Positions 1-3,886 of a stretch of DNA of 7,104 bases are shown piece after piece. Origin of the DNA: DAOTZU01 sp034433995 (GTDB taxonomy: Bacteria > Chloroflexota > Anaerolineae > UBA1429); assembly GCA_034433995.1 (NCBI GenBank), contig DAOTZU010000320.1:1-7104 (forward strand), written 5' to 3'. The notes beneath the pieces were generated by a model. That model saw nothing but the letters and a program-made list of their open reading frames with translations. It ran no database searches and had not been told where the DNA came from. The position numbers and the translations under genes were made by a program. Position 1 is the stretch's first letter. Every line of letters begins with the position of its first letter.

Positions 1-85
1 CCATGCCCAGATCCACGATGCTCATGCCCAACTCCGGATCCATGACCTCCTGCAGGGCCTCCAGGATCCTCTCTCGGTTAACCAT
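1..85 (-). CDS. DUF59/MIP18-family protein (SufT/PaaD-like), N-terminal fragment
   Basis: Only the first 28 codons lie in the window; the rest continues past the left edge. The visible peptide begins MVNRERILEAL and runs into a DPELG...IVDLG signature, which is the hallmark N-terminus of the DUF59/MIP18 family (SufT, PaaD, the Mrp N-terminal domain). Family members assist iron-sulfur cluster maturation or target delivery, though some sit in catabolic complexes. The start is set by an ATG at 85-83 preceded by a clear GGAGGAG ribosome site. It lies 62 bases after the OsmC gene on the same strand, separated by the palindromic repeat at 110-142. It could therefore be the last or near-last gene of the cluster, transcribed through or past that hairpin. 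An iron-sulfur maturation factor fits the ferredoxin and Hdr-like genes upstream. It could instead be the start of a longer fusion such as an Mrp/ApbC ATPase, which the window cannot exclude. Confidence 0.75.
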   Translation of the reverse strand, partial: MVNRERILEALQEVMDPELGMSIVDLGM

Positions 86-109
86 TTGCTCTCCTCCGCA
101 TCGCCCAAA

Positions 110-142
110 AGACCTGACAGGTCGGGACGACCTGTCAGGTCT
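110..142. repeat. Perfect 15-bp inverted repeat made of two self-palindromic 13-mers; possible terminator
   Basis: Arms 110-124 and 128-142 are perfectly complementary with a 3-base loop. Each arm also contains an odd palindrome (GACCTG-A-CAGGTC at 111-123, GACCTG-T-CAGGTC at 129-141). On the minus strand, the operon's direction, the hairpin is followed at once by TTTT, so it could act as a weak intrinsic terminator between the OsmC and DUF59 genes. The run of only four T makes it less than classic. The self-palindromic arms look like a dispersed intergenic repeat (REP-like). I recall similar short palindromes from Chloroflexota genomes but cannot verify that here. Confidence 0.7.
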
Positions 143-147
143 CGGTT

Positions 148-582
148 TTAGGCCGTCTTTTCGATCAAGATCTCGGGCTCGATGATCAGCTTGGACTTGA
201 TCGAGGCCGCAATCAGGCTGTACTTCTGGGTGATCTCCAGCGCCCGGCGCACCTTGCTCCCGTCGTCGTTGCGCACCGTGATCTTGGGGCGCAGGATGAC
301 GTGGGTGAATTCTTCCGTCTTGTCCAAATATTGTTTGACGAACCCCTCTGCCTCACACTCATAGGCCACCAGATCGAGCTTGAGCCGATCGGCCACCCAG
401 AGGAACATCATGTGGATGCAGGTGTTGACCGCGGCGACAAAGGCGTCCTCCGGGGTGAGCCACCCCTCGCGGCCATGGGCCCCCGGCGGCGCGCCGAACT
501 CCATCTCCGGCCCGTTGCCACATTTGAGATACCCCTTGCGCTTGCCCGTCCGCTTGACCCAGGTTTTGTAGCTGGCTGCCAT
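148..582 (-). CDS. OsmC-family protein with a single active-site-region cysteine
   Basis: This 144-residue protein has the OsmC/Ohr fold signature: a glycine-rich N-terminal strand region, then TPEDAFVAAVNTC (C55) leading into the central helix, and a C-terminal ITQKYSLIAASIK segment that aligns with the usual [HK]x[ST]CPISxSL motif. Classical OsmC and Ohr proteins are thiol peroxidases that use two cysteines. Here the second is absent, with serine S122 near the expected position; the only other cysteines are C21 and C76. Two-cysteine peroxide chemistry is therefore unlikely as drawn. The protein more likely belongs to the broad OsmC-like group found with sulfur-relay genes, where one thiol could carry a persulfide or react with a partner thiol. 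The ATG at 582 follows an AGGAGG site 9 bases upstream that merges with the TAA stop of the lipoyl-carrier gene (TAAGGAGG), implying translational coupling. Family assignment is firm; function is inferred. Confidence 0.85.
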   Translation of the reverse strand: MAASYKTWVKRTGKRKGYLKCGNGPEMEFGAPPGAHGREGWLTPEDAFVAAVNTCIHMMFLWVADRLKLDLVAYECEAEGFVKQYLDKTEEFTHVILRPKITVRNDDGSKVRRALEITQKYSLIAASIKSKLIIEPEILIEKTA

Positions 583-597
583 GATGTCTTTTCCTCC

Positions 598-1050
598 TTA
601 TGCCCGCGCAAGCTCTTTGGCCACTTTGTCCTGCATCAGCTTGAAATAAGCCTCCGCCGAAAGCAACATGGCCCGATCAGCCTCCCAATCGGTGAGGCGC
701 AGATGAGCGATCCACCCCGCGCCGTAAGGATCGGTGCTCACCAGGTGCGCCTGGTCCCTTAGGGCCGGGTTAAAAGCGATCACCTCGCCGCTGGCGGGCG
801 AGGTGATATCCACCGTGGCCTTGACGCTCTCCAGGGTCGCCAGCACATCGTCCTGCTCAATGGAGGTCACCTGAGCCGGGTCCACATAAAGAATATCGCC
901 CAGCTTGGTCTGGAAAAAGTCCGTCACGCCGATAAAGGCCTCCTCGCCCTCCACCCTGACCCAGGTGTCGTAACCGGCGTACCAATATCCCTTGGGCACG
1001 CGCAGGGCGAATTTCTCGAATTGGAGCTCGAAATATTCTTTGGCTTCCAT
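598..1050 (-). CDS. GcvH-like lipoyl carrier protein
   Basis: The protein has 150 residues against about 125-130 for ordinary glycine cleavage H protein, with extra residues at the N-terminus. It keeps the core features: W30-V-R-V-E-G, GVTDFFQTKLGDILYV at 41-56, the lipoylation motif LESVKA with K77, SPASGEV at 84-90, and the DPYGAGW turn near 107-113. The intact lysine predicts a lipoylated swinging arm. The reading frame stays open upstream to 1131, but the ATG at 1050 is preferred: it has a purine-rich GGGGGA site, and the upstream stretch is occupied by the 1089-1122 hairpin. No gcvT, gcvP or lpd gene is present; neighbours are ferredoxins, an Hdr-type domain and OsmC. This recalls LbpA proteins, the GcvH-like lipoate-binding proteins of the sHdr sulfur-oxidation pathway. 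An ordinary H protein misplaced in an operon is the alternative. Confidence 0.88.
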   Translation of the reverse strand: MEAKEYFELQFEKFALRVPKGYWYAGYDTWVRVEGEEAFIGVTDFFQTKLGDILYVDPAQVTSIEQDDVLATLESVKATVDITSPASGEVIAFNPALRDQAHLVSTDPYGAGWIAHLRLTDWEADRAMLLSAEAYFKLMQDKVAKELARA

Positions 1051-1088
1051 GCGATCCCCCTTTTCTCCCTTGCAAGAAATATGGAGTA

Positions 1089-1122
1089 CATCCCCTGGAG
1101 GCAATCTTGTCTCCAGGGGATG
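1089..1122. repeat. Perfect 12-bp intercistronic hairpin upstream of the lipoyl-carrier gene
   Basis: CATCCCCTGGAG (1089-1100) and CTCCAGGGGATG (1111-1122) are exact reverse complements around a 10-base loop. The element sits in the 90-base gap between the ferredoxin stop at 1141 and the lipoyl-carrier start at 1050. On the minus strand it is followed by GTACTCCATATTTC, so there is no uniform U-run; it looks more like an RNA processing or stability hairpin, or a partial terminator, than a clean intrinsic terminator. Confidence 0.65.
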
Positions 1123-1140
1123 CCGCCACATGCAACGTGC

Positions 1141-1464
1141 TCAGCCGGCCGGATATTTCTCGCGCAGCTCGCGGATCCTGGCCTTCACCTCCCGCCGATC
1201 GGGGAAGGAGATGGCGTCTTTGTTGCAGGCGTGGGTACACGATTGGCAATACACCTGGCAATGCCAGGGATGGGCCACGTAGACCTTTTTGGTCTCCTCG
1301 TTATAAGCATAGACGTCATCGTGGCAGAACTTGATACATTCTTTGCAGCCGACGCACTTGGCCGCGTCAATGGTGGGGAACCAGGGAATCAGGTGACGCG
1401 GAATGCCCAAATAGAGCCGGTAGCGCTCCTCAAGTTCTTCAAGCACTTCGGGTGTCGTGCTCAT
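1141..1464 (-). CDS. 2x[4Fe-4S] ferredoxin-like protein, full cysteine set
   Basis: A 107-residue bacterial-type ferredoxin with extended ends. Cluster motif I is CVGCKECIKFC (C37, C40, C43, C47; CX2CX2CX3C). Motif II is C69-X3-C73-X2-C76-X3-C80, one residue longer than usual between the first two ligands and with no proline after the last cysteine of either motif. A helical acidic N-terminus leads into GIPRHLIPWFPTID just before cluster I. The C-terminus after AISFP is a Lys/Arg-Glu helix that could dock a partner. The same GIPR..I.W[FY]PTID lead-in and AISFP exit occur in the ferredoxin at 1813-2121, so the two are paralogues. The likely role is low-potential electron transfer in the cytoplasm to or from the Hdr-like domain, the lipoyl carrier or the thiol proteins. 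The ATG at 1464 has a GGAGAA site and lies just after the hairpin at 1478-1527. Confidence 0.88.
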   Translation of the reverse strand: MSTTPEVLEELEERYRLYLGIPRHLIPWFPTIDAAKCVGCKECIKFCHDDVYAYNEETKKVYVAHPWHCQVYCQSCTHACNKDAISFPDRREVKARIRELREKYPAG

Positions 1465-1477
1465 GGATTCTCCTTTC

Positions 1478-1527
1478 CAATATCTGACAAACGCGGGACC
1501 TATGGTTTTGTCTGACCAAAGATATTG
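1478..1527. promoter_or_regulatory. Two-part bulged hairpin immediately upstream of the ferredoxin ribosome site
   Basis: CAATATCT (1478-1485) pairs perfectly with AGATATTG (1520-1527). Inside it GACAAAC (1486-1492) pairs with GTTTTGTC (1505-1512), with one bulged T. A 7-base asymmetric bulge (1513-1519) lies on one side and a 12-base loop (1493-1504) caps the structure. On the minus-strand transcript it ends just before the AAGGAG ribosome site of the ferredoxin at 1464. Its position suggests control of RNA stability or ribosome access. Function is an inference; only the complementarity is seen. Confidence 0.5.
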
Positions 1528-1574
1528 CCACGGATCTCTGTAGGGCCTGCCCCAGGCACCTCAATCAGCACCTT

Positions 1575-1721
1575 TCAGCCTCCTTCCAGCGCCTTGGCCA
1601 CCTGCTTTTTGAGATACCGCTCCAAGAAGGCCAGCGCGCCGGCCTCGTCGCGATCCAGGAGGATGCGCTGCAGCTCCAGCAACTCTGCATCGGTGAGGAT
1701 GAGAGTCAAGCCCTTTTTCAT
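1575..1721 (-). CDS. Small charged helical protein, 48 residues, unknown function
   Basis: An open frame of 48 codons plus TGA begins with ATG at 1721 and is preceded by AGGAGG seven bases upstream, one of the better ribosome sites in the cluster. The peptide starts MKKGLTLILTDAELLEL and ends in KKQVAKALEGG. It has no cysteine, no signal peptide and no membrane segment, and it alternates Leu/Ala with Glu/Asp/Lys/Arg so as to suggest two amphipathic helices. It lies between the two paralogous ferredoxins on the same strand, 91 bases from the first and 110 from the second. I do not recognise a named family. A small subunit, adaptor or scaffold for a ferredoxin complex is a guess from position. 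The composition and the ribosome site argue that it is a real gene rather than chance. Confidence 0.7.
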   Translation of the reverse strand: MKKGLTLILTDAELLELQRILLDRDEAGALAFLERYLKKQVAKALEGG

Positions 1722-1750
1722 CGCCTTGCCTCCTGGGTTTCACGGCGGGG

Positions 1751-1791
1751 CATCGGGGCGCATGGGATAGACGCGCCCATGCTCCCCGATG
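1751..1791. repeat. 16-bp intercistronic hairpin with one mismatch
   Basis: Arms 1751-1766 (CATCGGGGCGCATGGG) and 1776-1791 (CCCATGCTCCCCGATG) are complementary except at one position, with a 9-base loop. The element lies in the gap between the variant ferredoxin stop (1813) and the small-protein start (1721). Neither side has a T-run, so it is not a classic terminator; an mRNA-processing or 3'-end-protecting stem is more likely. Confidence 0.65.
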
Positions 1792-1812
1792 TCCTTTTCC
1801 CTGACGCCCTTG

Positions 1813-2121
1813 TCAGGAGGAGAGCTCCTCGCGCAGTTTCTTGAGCATGCGCCGCAGCTCGCCCTGGCTGGGGAAGCTGATGGCCTCGAAGGGGCACTGG
1901 AAGCTACAAGAGATATCGCCCACAGTGCAGTCGTAGGGCCGGGCCACCATCACCCTCCCATCCTGGGCGCGCTCATAGACGTGCTGCGGACAGGCGGCGA
2001 TACAGTTCAACTGGCATTCCCCAGGGCGACAACGCTCCGGATCGATGGTCGGATACCAGGCGATACGCTCGCGGGGGATGCCCGCATACCTCTCGGGTTG
2101 GCGGCTTTGTTGATCGGCCAC
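1813..2121 (-). CDS. Ferredoxin-like protein with altered cluster ligands
   Basis: This 102-residue protein shares the lead-in GIPRERIAWYPTID and the exit AISFP, followed by a basic/acidic helix, with the ferredoxin at 1141-1464. Cluster I keeps four cysteines but with stretched spacing: C31-X4-C36-X3-C40-X3-C44-Pro. In cluster II the ligands are C65, C72 and C76-Pro; the cysteine expected at position 69 is aspartate (D69). That site could hold a [3Fe-4S] cluster, an Asp-ligated [4Fe-4S] cluster with shifted potential, or an exchangeable iron. The start is GTG at 2121, six bases after the TGA stop of the preceding gene, with a GAGG site overlapping that junction, so translation is probably coupled. 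It presumably exchanges electrons with the HdrA-type domain encoded just upstream. Ferredoxin fold is well supported; cluster type is inference. Confidence 0.82.
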   Translation of the reverse strand: MADQQSRQPERYAGIPRERIAWYPTIDPERCRPGECQLNCIAACPQHVYERAQDGRVMVARPYDCTVGDISCSFQCPFEAISFPSQGELRRMLKKLREELSS

Positions 2122-2127
2122 GGCGCC

Positions 2128-2499
2128 TCAGCTTCCCGTGACCTCTTCCACGGCCTTTTTGACGCGCTCGATGGCCTCCGCCGTGGTCAGGTTGCGCAGA
2201 TCCAAAGGCACGATCTGCTCATCAAAGCTCACCCCGACATCGGCGACGGCGTCTTTGTACATCTTGCGCTGCATACGCGGATCGCAGCCGCCCACGATGT
2301 ACTTGACCCCCGGCTTGGCATAGTCGCGCCAAAAGGCCTCGCCATCATCCACGCAGAGCTGGGGATGGACGATGGCATACTCCACGTCCAGCTCGTTGCG
2401 CACATAGTTGATCAGATCCCACAGATCCAGCTTCTCAAACCCAGGGCATTTGCCCGTGCAGAAGCACATCACAAAACGAGGCAATTGCTGTTCGGCCAT
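2128..2499 (-). CDS. Free-standing HdrA N-terminal-type iron-sulfur domain
   Basis: The 123-residue protein aligns by motif with the N-terminal domain of heterodisulfide reductase subunit A. VMCFCTGKC (C12, C14, C18) corresponds to the HdrA ICHCG region, QLCVDDGE (C49) to the YMCSDPGQ region, and YIVGGCDPRMQRKMYKDA (C72) to the VVxxCSPRxHExTFR region. Full HdrA is about 650 residues or more with an FAD-binding core and ferredoxin domains; none of that follows here. The protein ends with a short helix and TGA, so this is a stand-alone module, not a visible truncation. The cysteines are candidates for binding a [4Fe-4S] cluster. A good GGAGGA site precedes the ATG at 2499. It is directly coupled to the variant ferredoxin downstream, suggesting a two-protein electron-transfer unit. 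MvhD/FlpD was considered, but the CDPRM and QLCVDDGE motifs fit HdrA better. No biochemical role is known to me for the isolated domain. Confidence 0.75.
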   Translation of the reverse strand: MAEQQLPRFVMCFCTGKCPGFEKLDLWDLINYVRNELDVEYAIVHPQLCVDDGEAFWRDYAKPGVKYIVGGCDPRMQRKMYKDAVADVGVSFDEQIVPLDLRNLTTAEAIERVKKAVEEVTGS

Positions 2500-2538
2500 T
2501 TTTCCTCCTCAGAATGATCGGTTTTTCGCTGAGACTAT

Positions 2539-2566
2539 CCTGGCCCCCGATGCAATCGGGGACAGG
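2539..2566. repeat. Short GC-rich hairpin upstream of the HdrA-type gene
   Basis: CCCCGAT (2545-2551) and ATCGGGG (2555-2561) pair perfectly around GCA. After a small internal loop the outer CCTG (2539-2542) pairs with CAGG (2563-2566). It lies in the 129-base non-coding gap between the Cys-rich mini-gene and the HdrA-type gene. There is no T-run in the transcribed direction. I see no other signal in this gap apart from the GGAGGA ribosome site. Confidence 0.5.
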
Positions 2567-2628
2567 CACCACGCCAAGTCCGCCAAAATGCCGTTTGAGC
2601 CCGTTGGCACGACATCTGGCCCGATACT

Positions 2629-2766
2629 TTAGCCTCGGGCGAGCTCCGGCGGCCCCCGACGCCTGGGCGCGCGCTTCTTGGTGGTATCGCAGCGGCAGCC
2701 GATGCAGCACCCATGAAGAGTCTGCACGTGCTTCTCCGGTATGCCCTGCCCCAACTTTGGGAACAT
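2629..2766 (-). CDS. Cys-rich mini-protein, 45 residues, unknown function
   Basis: An ATG at 2766, preceded by GAGGG four bases upstream, opens 45 codons ending in TAA at 2629. The peptide begins MFPKLGQGIPEKHVQ and carries a compact cluster HGCCIGCRCD with C20, C21, C24 and C26, plus H18. It is followed by a strongly basic, proline-rich tail (KKRAPRRRGPP). Four cysteines within seven residues suggest metal or persulfide binding, or a small thiol shuttle; the basic tail could contact RNA, DNA or an acidic partner. It sits 21 bases after the DGC protein gene on the same strand. I recognise no family. The cysteine cluster in a cysteine-centred operon and the ribosome site favour a real gene, but codon evidence is limited at this length. 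The overlapping longer open frames on both strands have no recognisable motifs. Confidence 0.55.
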   Translation of the reverse strand: MFPKLGQGIPEKHVQTLHGCCIGCRCDTTKKRAPRRRGPPELARG

Positions 2767-2787
2767 CTTGCCCTCTTTTCGAGGCGT

Positions 2788-3219
2788 TCAGCGGCAAGCG
2801 CAGTCACATCCGCAGCCGCATCCGCCCTCTGCCACGGGCGCCACCTGAGGCGCGCCCTCCAGGGCCGCCTGGATCACCCGCTCCAGGTCGCCCTCGCTCC
2901 AAATAAAATCATGATTCTTTTTGATGCCGAGCTCGGTGATCACCACGGCCCGGTCCACCTTTAATCCGGCGTGCTCTAGCGTCTTGCGCGCGCAGGCCAC
3001 CGGGCAACCGTCGAGGACGATACGATAATCCACATGGGCCGTCGAATCCACCATGCCCTCGACATGCGCGCCGATCCCCGCCAGACAATAGATCTTGGCC
3101 TTGCCTTGCTTGGTCAGCTCGACCGCCGCCGCATTGGCCATCTGACCAACGTTGGAGCCCCCAGAACAGGGGAAAACCAGGATGGCAGTTGCTTCGCACT
3201 CACAACGCTGTTCGGCCAT
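2788..3219 (-). CDS. DGC-domain putative zinc-binding protein with Cys/Gly-rich tail
   Basis: The 143-residue protein matches the DGC family (putative zinc-binding proteins, PF08859 type): FPCSGGSNVGQMAN (C18) at the N-terminal loop, IYCLAGIGAHVEG (C45), and the name-giving DGCPVACARK (C72, C76) at 70-79. The N-terminus adds RCEC (C6, C8). The C-terminus ends in a tail with alternating cysteines (C134, C136, C138, C140, C142) separated by Gly, Asp or Ala, which looks like a soft-metal or persulfide binding arm. The frame is open upstream to 3555, but the ATG at 3219 is chosen: it sits two bases after the TAA of the thioredoxin-like gene with a GGAG site just before, and the longer reading would overlap that gene entirely. 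It is a paralogue of the protein at 3479-3862. The role is presumably to receive or hand over a thiol-bound ligand from the CPKC protein; this is inference. Confidence 0.85.
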   Translation of the reverse strand: MAEQRCECEATAILVFPCSGGSNVGQMANAAAVELTKQGKAKIYCLAGIGAHVEGMVDSTAHVDYRIVLDGCPVACARKTLEHAGLKVDRAVVITELGIKKNHDFIWSEGDLERVIQAALEGAPQVAPVAEGGCGCGCDCACR

Positions 3220-3221
3220 GG

Positions 3222-3464
3222 TTACTTTTGCGCCTCCTTGATCCAGTTGACGATCTCCTCCTTGCGCGGCAGCCGCCCGGAGGATTTGAGCTGCTCGTTG
3301 ATCACCAACCCCGGCGTGCTCATGATAGGATAGGCCATGATCTCGTCCATCTTGGTCACATGGAGGATGGTGGCCTCCACACCCACCTCCTCCACCGCCT
3401 CGCGCACCAGTTGCTCCAAACGTTTGCATTTGGGGCAGCCCGTCCCGAGAACTTTGATCTCCAT
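3222..3464 (-). CDS. Thioredoxin-like small redox protein (TM0996/MTH895 type)
   Basis: An 80-residue protein with a thioredoxin/glutaredoxin fold pattern: strand MEIKVLG, active site TGCPKC (C10-P-K-C13), helix KRLEQLVREAVEEVG, and the cis-proline segment STPGLVIN at 49-56. This is the TM0996/MTH895 small-thioredoxin family, often found beside DUF318 permeases. It likely reduces or exchanges disulfides or persulfides in the cytoplasm; no signal peptide is seen. The ATG at 3464 has an AAGGAGG site that overlaps the TAA of the upstream DGC gene (TAAGGAGG), so the two are likely translationally coupled. It lies between two DGC proteins, which suggests they are its partners. Family and active site are clear; the substrate is unknown. 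Confidence 0.92.
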   Translation of the reverse strand: MEIKVLGTGCPKCKRLEQLVREAVEEVGVEATILHVTKMDEIMAYPIMSTPGLVINEQLKSSGRLPRKEEIVNWIKEAQK

Positions 3465-3478
3465 AGAAGTGAACCTCC

Positions 3479-3862
3479 TTATTGATTTTCTTTGATCTTG
3501 ACTTCGATGCGCCGTTTGACGTCTTGCTTGATCCGCTCTTTATCCGCCTCTTCATAGACCAAGGTGGGCGCCTTTTTCACGCCGTAATCTTGGACCATCT
3601 CCACGCGGATATCCGGCTTGCGGCCGCCATGTTGTTCGGCAATCTTGCTGCAACACATCACCGGACACCCTTCGATGATCACAAAAAGCTCGCCTTCTCT
3701 GATTTTCTCCAGCCCGGACTCTTTGTCAATGGCCACTGCCGGCAGACACACCATGGTGTACTCTGGATTCTCTTTGACCAATTCCGTGGCCACGGCCCCG
3801 GCCAATTGACCGGTGTTGGCCGCCCCGTAGCAGGTAGCGATGACGACCTTGTACTTGGACAT
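3479..3862 (-). CDS. DGC-family putative zinc-binding protein, short paralogue
   Basis: This 127-residue protein is related to the one at 2788-3219. TCYGAANTGQLAGAVATELV (C11) matches the glycine-rich loop, VCLPAVAIDKESG (C39) the middle strand, and EGCPVMCCSK (C66, C70, C71) the DGC motif, with Glu replacing Asp. The C-terminal half keeps the VQDYGVKKAP and charged-helix pattern of its paralogue (VITELGIKKNH) but ends in a Lys/Glu-rich helix instead of the Cys/Gly tail. The adjacent C70-C71 pair is an extra thiol not present in the paralogue. The ATG at 3862 has an AAGGGG site and lies 24 bases after the permease stop. As the first soluble gene after the permease, it may be the acceptor or donor at the membrane. 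Family membership is well supported; ligand and reaction are unknown. Confidence 0.87.
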   Translation of the reverse strand: MSKYKVVIATCYGAANTGQLAGAVATELVKENPEYTMVCLPAVAIDKESGLEKIREGELFVIIEGCPVMCCSKIAEQHGGRKPDIRVEMVQDYGVKKAPTLVYEEADKERIKQDVKRRIEVKIKENQ

Positions 3863-3886
3863 GATGCGTACCCCTTTCGTGAGCTA

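Noticed and set aside
301..762. 153-codon plus-strand open frame across the OsmC/lipoyl-carrier junction
   Set aside because: Overlaps two well-supported minus-strand genes and has no recognisable domain.
598..1050. Reading the GcvH-like gene as part of a glycine cleavage operon
   Set aside because: No gcvT, gcvP or lpd gene is nearby and the neighbours are redox and sulfur proteins.
1051..1131. 27-residue N-terminal extension of the lipoyl carrier
   Set aside because: The extension crosses the 1089-1122 hairpin and has no ribosome site; ATG at 1050 gives a normal GcvH-like start.
2128..2499. MvhD/FlpD hydrogenase delta-subunit assignment
   Set aside because: The CDPRM and QLCVDDGE motifs match the HdrA N-terminus; the MvhD GCHPGDCHY motif is absent.
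1789..2517. 242-codon plus-strand open frame
   Set aside because: Antisense shadow of the variant ferredoxin and HdrA-type genes; no motif and no supporting ribosome site.
3220..3555. Long upstream extension of the second DGC protein
   Set aside because: It would overlap the thioredoxin-like gene out of frame; ATG at 3219 is spaced correctly after that gene's stop.
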